In this document: positions 52,044-62,749 of the stretch, in pieces
How positions within the stretch are numbered: position 1 is the first letter of the stretch
Layout: each line of letters opens with the position of its first letter
From: Parafrankia irregularis
GTDB lineage: Bacteria; Actinomycetota; Actinomycetes; Frankiales; Frankiaceae
Assembly: GCF_001536285.1 (NCBI RefSeq)
Contig: NZ_FAOZ01000006.1
Coordinates: forward strand, 1 to 64,000
Reading direction: 5' to 3'
DNA length: 64,000 nt
Notes under the pieces: generated by a model
Seen by the model: only the letters and a program-made list of their open reading frames with translations
Database searches by the model: none
Told to the model about the DNA's origin: nothing
Translations under genes and position numbers: made by a program

Positions 52044-52982
52044 CTACGAGCGGCCGTCGTCCGGCGGGCTGCCGGTCAGGTAGGCGGCGAGCCCGTCGGC
52101 GACACCCTCTGCCGCCCGCTGACGCCAGGCTGGATCCTTGATCCGCGCGGCGTCGCCGGGATTGCGCATGTTGCCGCACTCCAGGAAGACCTTCGGCACC
52201 CGGGAGAGGTTCAGCCCTCCGAGATCCGAGCGGATGGCGATGCCGTCAGAACCCAGGTAGTCGGACCGGGGCTGCCCGGTGGCCGCGCCGAATGACGCCC
52301 GAAGCAGGTCCGCCAGCTGGCCCGAGCTGTCCAGGATCGCGTTGTTCGACCCGTCGGGGCTGGCCGCGGGCGCGATGACGTGGAATCCGCTGCCCTCCGC
52401 CGGGCCCCCGTCCGCATGGATCGACACCACGGCGTCCGCGCCGGCCTCGTTGCCGATGCGGGCCCGCTCGTCGACGCAGGGCCCGACACCGTCGTCCTCG
52501 TTGCGGGTGAGGATCACCGTGGCACCCAGGGCGCGCAGGAGGTCCGCCGCTCGGATCGCGACGTCGAAGTCGAACGCGTGCTCCGCGTACCCGTCGTCGG
52601 TCGAAGCGCCGACGGTGTCGCACTCCTTCTGGAAACCACCGGCGTCGACACGCCGGTTGATGGCTGCCGGGTGGGCGCCGTTGCCACCGTTGTGACCCGG
52701 ATCGAGTACCACGGTCCGCCCGAGCAGGGTCCGGGAATCCTGCGCGGAGGCGACCTCGACGCCGGGATGCCGGGCGCCGGGTGAGCTGGCGCCGTCGGGC
52801 CAGAACGCCAGTCCCGCCGAAGCGACGGCGATGAGCGCGAGCGCAGCGCCGGCGAGTACGGCAAAGGGTGACACCGCTCTGGGCGTGTTCCGGGGCCTGC
52901 TCCCGGGCCTGCTTCTGGGCAATGGACGCCCCCCGCTCCTGTCCGCCCCCCACAGGCCGACCAGCCCAGTGCCCAGCCTCAC
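52044..52982 (-). CDS. N-acetylmuramoyl-L-alanine amidase (Amidase_3), membrane-anchored
   Basis: It cleaves the bond between muramic acid and the stem peptide. The 312-residue protein has an Arg/Pro-rich start, one membrane or signal segment (PFAVLAGAALALIAVASAGLAF, about residues 39-60 with flanks) and a zinc amidase domain: VVLDPGHNGG (first His), EHAFDFDVA (Glu), VVSIHADGG (second His), and KVFLECGNMRN (catalytic Glu). Likely secreted or anchored for wall turnover. GTG at 52982. An inverted repeat upstream may be part of its promoter. Confidence 0.92.
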   Translation of the reverse strand: MRLGTGLVGLWGADRSGGRPLPRSRPGSRPRNTPRAVSPFAVLAGAALALIAVASAGLAFWPDGASSPGARHPGVEVASAQDSRTLLGRTVVLDPGHNGGNGAHPAAINRRVDAGGFQKECDTVGASTDDGYAEHAFDFDVAIRAADLLRALGATVILTRNEDDGVGPCVDERARIGNEAGADAVVSIHADGGPAEGSGFHVIAPAASPDGSNNAILDSSGQLADLLRASFGAATGQPRSDYLGSDGIAIRSDLGGLNLSRVPKVFLECGNMRNPGDAARIKDPAWRQRAAEGVADGLAAYLTGSPPDDGRS

Positions 52983-53016
52983 ACCACGAAGCCACCGAAG
53001 GGCCGGACAATCTGAA

Positions 53017-53045
53017 CTAGCCGTATAGAACCATATACGCGCTAG
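53017..53045. promoter_or_regulatory. Near-perfect inverted repeat in the amidase promoter region
   Basis: CTAGCCGTATA (53017-53027) and TATACGCGCTAG (53034-53045) are complementary except for one inserted base, around a 6-base centre. It is AT-rich against a GC-rich background and lies about 35 bases before the amidase start. On the minus strand TATGGT could be a -10 box. It may be an operator overlapping the promoter. Confidence 0.5.
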
Positions 53046-53123
53046 TCCTCAGCCCTCCCGTGTCAGACCCGACAGCTCGGCCGGGCGCGGGACGGAGTCG
53101 CAGGATGGAGTCGCGGGACGGAA

Positions 53124-53942
53124 TCAGGGCGCGGTGACGAAATCGATCAGCTCCTCCACCGCACGCAGCAGGCCGGGCTCCAGGTCGGCGTACGAGTCGA
53201 CCGCCGCGAGGATCCGCCGCCACATCTCGACGGGATCAGCGACGCCGAGCGCGGCGCAGACACCTTCCTTCCAGGGCCGCCCACGCGGAACCGTGGGCCA
53301 GGCCTGGATGCCGACCGAGGCAGGCTTCACGGCCTGCCAGATGTCGATGTACGGGTGCCCGGTGACGAGCACATGCTCGCCGGTGACGCCCGCCGCGATC
53401 CGGCTCTCCTTGGAGCCCGCGACCAGGTGGTCGACAAGCACCCCGAGCCGACGGCCCGGGCCGGGCTGAAAGCCACGAACGATCTCCGGGAGGTCGTCGA
53501 CACCGTCCAGCGGCTCGACGACGACTCCCTCGATCCGCAGGTCGTCACCCCACACTCGTTCCACCAGCGCGGCGTCGTGCAGGCCTTCGACGTAGATCCG
53601 GCTGGCCCGGGCCACCCGGGCGGGCAGGCCTGGGACGGCGATCGAGCCCGAGGCGGTGCGCCCCGGTGGACGCGGCGCGGCCGACCGGGCTCGGATGAGT
53701 GTCACCGGCTCCCCGTCCAGCAGGAAGACACCCCCGTCCAGGGGGAAGGACCGCCTGCGGCCGTGCCGGTCCTCAAGGATGACGCCGCCGGCCTCGATAC
53801 CGACCACGGCGCCGCAGAAACCCGATTCGGCGTCCTCCACGACCAGGTCTCGCTCGATCTCGACCGCCCGCGGCGGCCTGGGCGCCCTGGCGTCGACGCT
53901 GGACTGGGCCAGGACATCGGATCCGTAGTCGCGGCTGCGCAC
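53124..53942 (-). CDS. DUF3097 family protein
   Basis: A 272-residue protein of a conserved actinobacterial family without known function. Recognisable parts include SRIYVEGLHDAALVERVWGD, VVVEPLDGVDDLPEIV, LGVLVDHLVAGSKESRIA, and TGHPYIDIWQAVKPASVGI. The VEGLHDA and LVDHLVAGSKE segments are reminiscent of Toprim-like folds, with acidic residues where metal would bind; this is an inference. GTG at 53942. It stands between the amidase and the divergent nicotinamidase. Confidence 0.88.
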   Translation of the reverse strand: MRSRDYGSDVLAQSSVDARAPRPPRAVEIERDLVVEDAESGFCGAVVGIEAGGVILEDRHGRRRSFPLDGGVFLLDGEPVTLIRARSAAPRPPGRTASGSIAVPGLPARVARASRIYVEGLHDAALVERVWGDDLRIEGVVVEPLDGVDDLPEIVRGFQPGPGRRLGVLVDHLVAGSKESRIAAGVTGEHVLVTGHPYIDIWQAVKPASVGIQAWPTVPRGRPWKEGVCAALGVADPVEMWRRILAAVDSYADLEPGLLRAVEELIDFVTAP

Positions 53943-54127
53943 GCCCGCAACCTACAGTGGGACAGGGACGGGCATTCCCGACGACACGCCGCGGGTGTCC
54001 CGATCGAGCCATCAGCCGCCGGCCTGGGGCGGGCCGTTGGGCGTCCGCCCGCGAAGCCCGCCCGCGAGGTCCGGCCAAGCGGGTGCGGGATCGGGCCGGC
54101 CGGCCGGCCGAGGATCGGAGCGCAGCG

Positions 54128-54718
54128 ATGGGCACGCGTTACGGCGACGGGGTGGCGCTTCTGGTCATCGACCTGCAGAACGATTTCGCCACGGTCGGCG
54201 GCAGCCTCTACGTCACCGGCGGCGAGGAGATCATCGCCGGGGTCAACCAGGAGATCGCCGCGGCGGCCGACGCGGGCAGTCCGGTCTTCTACAGCCAGGA
54301 CTGGCATCCGCCGGCCACACCGCACTTCGTCACCGACGGGGGTGTCTGGCCGCCCCACTGCATACGTGACACGCCCGGGGCGGATTTCCATCCCGGCGTG
54401 GTGATCGCCGGTGAGGTCATCCGCAAGGGTGTCGACGGAGCGGACGGCTACTCGGCCTTCTCCGTCCGGGACCCGCGTTCGGGCGAGCGGTCCGCGACCG
54501 TGCTCGGTCAGCGGCTCGCCGCGGGAGCGGTGACGAGCGTCGTCGTGGTCGGCCTGGCGGGTGACTACTGCGTGCTGGAGACGGCCCTCGACGCCCGGGA
54601 ACAGGGCCTGGAGGTCACTGTCCCGCTCGCGCTCACACGCTTCGTGGAACGCGTTTCGGGCGACCGCGAACGCGCGGTCGCCCGGATGATCGAGGCGGGG
54701 GTACGGGTACCGGCCTGA
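54128..54718 (+). CDS. pncA: Nicotinamidase
   Basis: PncA hydrolyses nicotinamide to nicotinate for NAD salvage and would activate pyrazinamide. The 196-residue protein has the triad Asp (ALLVIDLQNDF, residue about 14), Lys (VIRKGVD) and Cys (GLAGDYCVLETALDA), and the metal site SQDWHPPATPHF. VWPPHC follows. The ATG at 54128 has GGAGCG upstream; the longer open frame is an artefact. Convergent with the DUF4193 gene. Confidence 0.95.
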   Translation: MGTRYGDGVALLVIDLQNDFATVGGSLYVTGGEEIIAGVNQEIAAAADAGSPVFYSQDWHPPATPHFVTDGGVWPPHCIRDTPGADFHPGVVIAGEVIRKGVDGADGYSAFSVRDPRSGERSATVLGQRLAAGAVTSVVVVGLAGDYCVLETALDAREQGLEVTVPLALTRFVERVSGDRERAVARMIEAGVRVPA

Positions 54719-54767
54719 CCTGCGCCGGCCAGTACCGCCCGCCGCGGCCCCGCGGCCTCACCCGCGG

Positions 54768-55058
54768 TCAGGCCGCACAGTCCCGGCACACCATGCGGCG
54801 AGCGTCATGCAGCTGGCTGCGGTGGTGGACCAGGTAGCAGCTGGTGCACGTGAACTCGTCCGCCTGCCGTGGCAGGACTCGGACGGTCAGTTCCTCCCCG
54901 GACAGATCGGCGCCCGGCAGGCCGAGCTCGGTCTCGAACGGATCAGCGTCGTCACCAAGGTCCGCCGCCGCGTCCGCCCGCCGGGCCTTCAGGGCCTCCA
55001 GGCTCTGCTCGGAATCCTCGAGATCGGCTGTTCGGGGGGTGTCGTAATCGGTGGCCAC
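54768..55058 (-). CDS. DUF4193 zinc-ribbon-like small protein
   Basis: The 96-residue protein matches the DUF4193 family of actinobacteria. It begins ATDYDTPRTADLEDSEQSLE, has an acidic middle, and ends with two C-x2-C pairs: DEFTCTSCYLVHHRSQL and MVCRDCAA, which should bind one zinc. Function unknown. The GTG at 55058 follows GGGAGAA and gives the usual family length; a longer frame upstream is not supported. Confidence 0.92.
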   Translation of the reverse strand: MATDYDTPRTADLEDSEQSLEALKARRADAAADLGDDADPFETELGLPGADLSGEELTVRVLPRQADEFTCTSCYLVHHRSQLHDARRMVCRDCAA

Positions 55059-55249
55059 TGAGTTCTCCCAGAAAGGTTGTGCTCTTGTCGTGCGCAACCC
55101 ACAACGCACGACCCCGGGGGTATGTGCCCGTCCGACCCACGGGAACACGATGTGGGCTTGACCACAGCAAGATGAGCAGGCGCTCATCGCCGCGCGGACG
55201 CCCGGCTAAGGACGCTTCGGGCTGATCACGATCTGTCCGGAAAAACGGC

Positions 55250-55792
55250 TCATCCAGTGCGCCGGAGCCAGGTGACCGGTGCGCCGTGTGCCCCGCGGCG
55301 CAGCGGTTCCAGCACATCGTCCCAGGCGGTGCCGAGCAGCCGATGCAGGCCCCGGGACAGGGACTCCCGCGCCTCGCCGCGTTCCAGCAGGGCGAGCAGC
55401 GCCGCCTCGCCCACCACGACGTCCCCGTTGGCGGCGATGGCGGCGCGGTGCAGCCCCAGCTCGGGAGTGAAGGAGTACCGTTCCGCGTCACAGCCCGGGG
55501 AGGGGCCCTCGACCGTCTCGAAGGTCACATGCCCCAGCCGGCGCAGAACGGTCGCCAACCGGCCCGCTGTCCCCGGGGCCGCGCGCCACTCCAGGCCGGC
55601 ATACAGGAAGCCGGGCTGGCCCGGCTGCGCCGTCCAGGTCAGGGAGACCGGGGCGGTCAGCGCGCCGGACACGGCGAACTCCAGGTGCGGGCACAGTGCC
55701 GGCGGACACGCCAGCACGGCCAGCTTGCCCGGCACGACGTAGGACGACGTGCCGGATGACAGCTCACGAGCCGTCGATGACATTGCCACCAC
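55250..55792 (-). CDS. DUF3145 family protein
   Basis: A 180-residue protein conserved in actinobacteria, function unknown. Characteristic stretches: KLAVLACPPALCPHLEFAVS, LTWTAQPGQPGFLYAGLEWR, RLGHVTFETVEGPSPGCDAE, RYSFTPELGLHRAAIAANGD and LGTAWDDVLEPLRRG. The GTG at 55792 is chosen because GGAGG lies 6 bases upstream; an ATG at 55783 is the alternative. Orthologues lie near cell-division and lipid genes in other genera, which gives no firm clue. Confidence 0.88.
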   Translation of the reverse strand: MVAMSSTARELSSGTSSYVVPGKLAVLACPPALCPHLEFAVSGALTAPVSLTWTAQPGQPGFLYAGLEWRAAPGTAGRLATVLRRLGHVTFETVEGPSPGCDAERYSFTPELGLHRAAIAANGDVVVGEAALLALLERGEARESLSRGLHRLLGTAWDDVLEPLRRGAHGAPVTWLRRTG

Positions 55793-56071
55793 GCGGGACC
55801 TCCGTCGACGAGGAACGCCTTCCCCTGCGTCTCGTCACATGAGCCCCTCGAATACCAGTCGATCGTGCCATGACCAGCGGGCCAGGACTAGACCCGCCCC
55901 CTCCCCTGGTGCCAGTTGTGGCGTGCCCCACCCCAACAGAGTGACTGGTTCTACCGCCCGCCCGGACCAGTGAGCCTCTTCCGTCGTCGGCTCGGGCTTC
56001 GGCCTCCCTGACCGTGGGCCGTGAGGTGGAAAGGGCTCACCACGGACCAGCACGGACCAGCACGGGCCGGA

Positions 56072-57031
56072 TCAGGCGATGGGGTCCTCGGCCGTGGTGG
56101 GGCCGGCCTGCCCGGCGGGGCCGTTGGCCGGGCCGCGGGTGGCCCGGTCGGCGCGGGCCTCGACGTCGAACAGCCCGCCGGGGCCGGCCAGGCCCCCCAG
56201 CGCGGAGGTCAGCTCGCTCGGCACGATCCACAGCTTGCTCGCCTGCCCCTGAGCCAGCCGCGGCAGCATCTGCAGGTACTGGTAGGCGAGGAGCTTCTGG
56301 TCCGGGTCGCCCTCGTGGATGGCACCGAAGACCGTCCCGATCGCCTTCGCCTCACCTTCAGCGGCCAGGATCTGTGCCTCACGGTGGCCTTCCGCTCGCA
56401 GGATCGCGGCCTGCTTCTCGCCCTCCGCGCGAAGGATCTCGCTGGCCTTCACACCCTCGGCGGTCAGGATCGCGGCCCGACGGTCCCGCTCGGCCCGCAT
56501 CTGCTTCTCCATGGAGTCCTGGATGGAGCGCGGCGGGTCGATCGCCTTCAGCTCGACCCGGTTCACCCGGATGCCCCACCGGCCGGTCGCCTCGTCGAGG
56601 ACGCCGCGCAGCTGCCCGTTGATCTGGTCCCGCGAGGTCAGCGTCGCCTCCAGGTTCATGCCGCCGATCACGTTGCGCAGCGTGGTGACCGTGAGCTGCT
56701 CGATCGCGCGGATGAAGTCGGCGATCTCGTACGTCGCCGCACGCGGGTCGGTGACCTGGAAGTAGATGACCGTGTCGATGCCCACGACCAGGTTGTCCTC
56801 GGTGATGACCGGCTGCGGCGGAAAGCTCACGACCTGCTCCCGCAGGTCGATGCGTTCCCGGATCCGATCCACGATCGGCACCACGATCGCCAGCCCCGGC
56901 GTCAGCGTGCGGTGGTAGCGGCCCAGCCGCTCCACCACCATCGCCCGCGCCTGCGGAACGATCCGCACGGACCGAACCAGGAAGATCAGAACTACCAGCG
57001 CCACCACAGCGGCCGCGATGACTCCGCCCAT
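56072..57031 (-). CDS. SPFH/band-7 (stomatin-like) membrane protein
   Basis: This protein has 319 residues with an N-terminal membrane anchor (GGVIAAAVVALVVLIFLV, residues 2-19). The SPFH domain follows (VERLGRYHRTLTPGLAIVVP, VITEDNLVVGIDTVIYFQVT, QLTVTTLRNVIGGMNLEATL), then a charged coiled coil with repeated AEGE/RAEG units (about 195-235). A low-complexity tail ends it. Such proteins form membrane microdomain scaffolds and usually pair with NfeD, whose gene lies directly upstream on the same strand. Confidence 0.93.
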   Translation of the reverse strand: MGGVIAAAVVALVVLIFLVRSVRIVPQARAMVVERLGRYHRTLTPGLAIVVPIVDRIRERIDLREQVVSFPPQPVITEDNLVVGIDTVIYFQVTDPRAATYEIADFIRAIEQLTVTTLRNVIGGMNLEATLTSRDQINGQLRGVLDEATGRWGIRVNRVELKAIDPPRSIQDSMEKQMRAERDRRAAILTAEGVKASEILRAEGEKQAAILRAEGHREAQILAAEGEAKAIGTVFGAIHEGDPDQKLLAYQYLQMLPRLAQGQASKLWIVPSELTSALGGLAGPGGLFDVEARADRATRGPANGPAGQAGPTTAEDPIA

Positions 57032-57113
57032 CTCGGCTCCTTTCCTTGGTCAAGGCCGAGGTCCCGATCCCCGGCACACGTCCGAGACGATGCAACGGCA
57101 CGCCCGGAACGGC

Positions 57114-57668
57114 CTAGGCGGGAGTCACCGGCCCGCCTGCGCCCGGCCCGCCGGAAGCGGGCCCCCCGGAACCGGGCCCGCCGGAACCCGGGTCGGGCGG
57201 GTCGAGGCCGGGCAGGTCGAGGCCGGGCGGCAGGTTCGGCTCGCTGCGGCAGACGACGGCCCGGGCGCCCTCGATCCGCAGCACCAGCACGGTCGCGCCG
57301 ACGTCCAGCACGTCCGTGTCCGGGAACGATCGCGCGGACCAGACCTCGCCCGCCAGCCGCACCCGTCCGTCCCGCCCGTCGACCCGTTCGAGGACCTCCG
57401 CTCGCGCACCGACCAGCGCCTCCGTTCCGGTCCGCAGCTCCGGCCCCTGCTGGAGGTGGCGCCGCGCGACCGGCCGCAGGCCGAGGGTGAGGCCGGTCGA
57501 GGCGACGGCGAAGACGACGAGCTGTGCGATCAGATTCCCGCCCAGGGCGGCGACGCCCGCGCTGAGCAGAGCGGCGACCGAGAACATGATCAATATCAGG
57601 TCGAGGGTGAACAGCTCCCCCACCAGCAGGGCACCGGCCACGACGACCCAGACGACCTCATCCGCCAT
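57114..57668 (-). CDS. NfeD-family membrane protein
   Basis: The 184-residue protein has membrane segments (VVWVVVAGALLVGELFTLDL, LILIMFSVAALLSAGVAALG, LIAQLVVFAVASTGLTLGL) and a C-terminal OB-fold domain (GARAEVLERVDGRDGRVRLA, ARSFPDTDVLDVGATVLVLR). It ends in a Gly/Pro-rich tail. It lies upstream of the SPFH gene in the common NfeD-SPFH arrangement. The ATG at 57668 is preferred to 57722 because the membrane segment begins right after it. Confidence 0.9.
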   Translation of the reverse strand: MADEVVWVVVAGALLVGELFTLDLILIMFSVAALLSAGVAALGGNLIAQLVVFAVASTGLTLGLRPVARRHLQQGPELRTGTEALVGARAEVLERVDGRDGRVRLAGEVWSARSFPDTDVLDVGATVLVLRIEGARAVVCRSEPNLPPGLDLPGLDPPDPGSGGPGSGGPASGGPGAGGPVTPA

Positions 57669-57839
57669 GGGACTCCCCCTCCCGCGGCCACGGCAGCAGC
57701 GATCGGCGAAACAACCGGGCACCCGACCGGGCGACCAGCCAAACGATCAACAAGAAACGCAGTGGTGGCAGCCAACGGCCGCCCGCGGTTCGCGCGCCAG
57801 CCGGTCACAGCCGGGTGGCGAGCCGTAGGCTTCGTGCGT

Positions 57840-60072
<2,233 letters not shown>

Positions 60073-60083
<11 letters not shown>

Positions 60084-62664
60084 CTGGCCCGGCGGCCCGG
60101 ACCGGACCGGGCCCGCCGAGCGACACGCCCCCGACCGCCGTCGGGACGGCGGGGCCGGGCGAGGCGGCGGGCCCAGGCAGGGCGGCCCGCACGACGGCGG
60201 CGAGCGCCGGGGCATCCCCACCGGGACCTACCGGCTCCAGCTCCACATGGAGTTCGGATTCACCGACGCCGCCGTGATCATTCCGTACCTGTCGGCGCTG
60301 GGGGTCTCCCACCTCTACCTGTCGCCGATCCTCGAGGCGGCGCCCGGGTCGACGCACGGCTACGACGTCGTCGACCACACCCAGATCAACCCCGAGTTGG
60401 GCGGGCTCGGCGGCCTGCGCCGGCTGGTGGCGGCCGCCCGCCGCGCCGGGCTGGCCCTCATCGCGGACGTCGTCCCCAACCACATGGCCGTGCTGACGCC
60501 CGGAACGACGAACACGGCCTGGTGGTCGGTGCTGCGCGAGGGGCCGGACTCCCCCTACGCCTCCTGGTTCGACATCGACTGGGACTCCCCCGAGAACCCG
60601 GGGCGGGTGCTGCTGCCCCTGCTCGGCCAGTCGCTCGCCGACAGCCTCGCCGCCGACGAGATCAGCGTCGAGCAGGACGAGGACGGCGAATGGGTCATCG
60701 TCTACTACGACCACGTGCTCCCGGTCGCGGCGGGCACGGCCGACCCGTCCGACGTCGCGGCGACCCTGGACGCGCAGTACTACCGGCTGTGCTGGTGGCG
60801 CGTCGGCGGGACGGAGCTGAACTACCGCCGTTTCTTCGACATCTCCTCGCTCGCCGGGCTGCGGCAGGAGGACCCCGACGTCTTCGCCGCCACCCACCGC
60901 CTGCTGATCGAGCAGGTCCGCTCCGGCAACCTGGAGGGCCTGCGCATCGATCATCCGGACGGCCTCGCCGACCCGGAGGAATACCTGCGCCAGCTGTCCG
61001 ACGCGACAGGCGGTGTCTGGACGGTGATCGAGAAGATCATCGAGCGTGAGGAGGCCCTGCCGGACAACTGGGCCTGCGACGGCACCACCGGCTACGACGC
61101 GCTGAACCGGCTGACCCGGCTCTTCCTGGACCCGGTGTCAGCCCGCACGATGGGCACCCTCTACACCGAGGTCACCGGCCGCTCCCCCGACTTCGCGCTG
61201 GTGGCCCGGCAGGCCAAGATGGACGTCCTGACCAGCGTGCTGCGGCCCGAGGTCGACCGGCTCACCGGCCTGGCGCTGGCCGAGGCCCGCCGCGACCGCG
61301 CCGACCTCACCCGGGCCGGCCTGCGGGAGGCGCTGCGGGAGGTCCTCGCCGCCTTCGAGGTGTACCGCGCCTACATCCGACCGGACGGAACACCGAGCCT
61401 GGAAGCCCGCGGGCACATCGTCCGGGCCTGCGAGCAGGCCCGGCTGACGCTGCCCGGCCGGACCAGCGAGATCGATCTCATCGAGGATCTGGCGCTGGCC
61501 GGGCCGCCCGAGTTCGTGGTGCGCTTCCAGCAGACCTGCGGCCCGGTGATGGCCAAGGGCGTCGAGGACACCGCCTTCTACCGGTACGTCCCGATGGTCG
61601 CGCTCAACGAGGTCGGGGGCGCTCCGGGCGACTTCCCGGCCTACCCGACCGGGCATCCGCGCAGCGCCGTCAACGAGTTCCACGAAGCCAACATCAGCAC
61701 CCAGCGCACCTGGCCGCTGACCATGACCACCCTGTCCACCCACGACACCAAGCGCTCCGAGGACGTGCGGGCCCGGCTCGCCGTGCTGTCGGAGGACCCG
61801 CGGGGCTGGGCCGACATCGTGCGGCGGCTGGCCCGCCTGGGCGAGCGGCACGCCGACCCGGAAGCGGGCTGGCCCGATCCGGTCACGATGTACCTGCTGG
61901 TGCAGACCCTGGTCGGCGCGTGGCCGATCTCGGCCGAGCGGGTGTCCCAGTACATGGTCAAGGCGGTGCGGGAGGCCAAGCACTTCACCACCTGGGCGGA
62001 CACCGACCCGTCGTACGAGGCGGCGCTGACCAACTACATCGAGGGCGCCCTGGAGGACGAGGACTTCGTCGCGGCCCTCGACACCTACGTCTCGACCCTG
62101 GTGGAGCTCGGCCGGCAGAACAGCCTCGCGCAGAAGCTGCTCCAGCTCACGATGCCCGGCATTCCGGACGTCTACCAGGGCCAGGAGCTGTGGGACCACT
62201 CGCTGGTCGATCCCGACAACCGGCGTCCGGTCAACTTCGGTGAGCGGACCAAGATGCTCACCGAGCTGGGCGTGGAGCCCGGATCCGAGCTCGCCGCCCC
62301 GAAACGCCCGCCCCTGCTCGACGACTCGGGCGCGGCGAAGCTGCTGGTCGTCGCGCGGGCGCTGCGCATCCGCCGGGACCATCCGGAGTGGTTCGGCGAG
62401 CACGGCAGCTACCGGCCGCTGTGGGCGTCCGGTTCGGCCGCCGAGCACGTGGTCGCGTTCTGCCGGGCGGAGTCGGTGGTCACCGTCGTCCCGCGGCTTG
62501 TGCTCGGGCTGCGGCGTGGCGGCGGCTGGCGTGACACCACCGTCACCCTTCCCGAGGGCCGCTGGGCCGACGTGCTCACCGGCCGCCGGCACGACGGTGG
62601 GACCGCCTACGTGCTGCGCCTGCTGCGTGACTTCCCGGTGAGCCTGCTGATCCGCACCCCGTAG
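60073..62664 (+). CDS. treY: Maltooligosyltrehalose synthase TreY
   Basis: TreY turns the reducing-end maltose of malto-oligosaccharides into a trehalose unit. The 863-residue GH13 protein has GIPTGTYRLQLHMEFGFTDA, VSHLYLSPILEAAPGSTHGY, LIADVVPNHMAV, LRIDHPDGLADPEEYL (nucleophile Asp) and WTVIEKIIEREEALP (acid/base Glu), plus TMTTLSTHDTKRSEDVRARL. The first ~50 residues are Gly/Arg-rich and specific to this lineage. The GTG at 60073 overlaps the glgX stop by 11 bases. The stop lies in the first unit of a tandem repeat that separates it from treZ. Confidence 0.95.
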
Positions 62665-62745
62665 TTCCAGGGTCGCCGTAGTTCCAGAGCATCCGTAGTT
62701 CCAGAGCATCCGTGGTTGCAGGACATCCACGGTTTCAGGACAGGA
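62661..62745. repeat. Five-copy 17-base tandem repeat between treY and treZ
   Basis: Units start at 62661, 62678, 62695, 62712 and 62729. GTAGTTCCAGAGCATCC occurs exactly twice, flanked by degenerating copies. The treY stop codon lies in unit one and the treZ ribosome site AGGAG is at the end of unit five. The array fills the whole 85-base spacer; its 17-base period is not a multiple of three. Confidence 0.9.
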
Positions 62746-62749
62746 GACC

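Noticed and set aside
54640-54660. GAACGCGTTTCG as a possible SOS box
   Set aside because: Only one half-site matches and it is inside pncA.
62661-62745. 17-base tandem array as a CRISPR or coding repeat
   Set aside because: Units are contiguous without spacers and the period is not a multiple of three.
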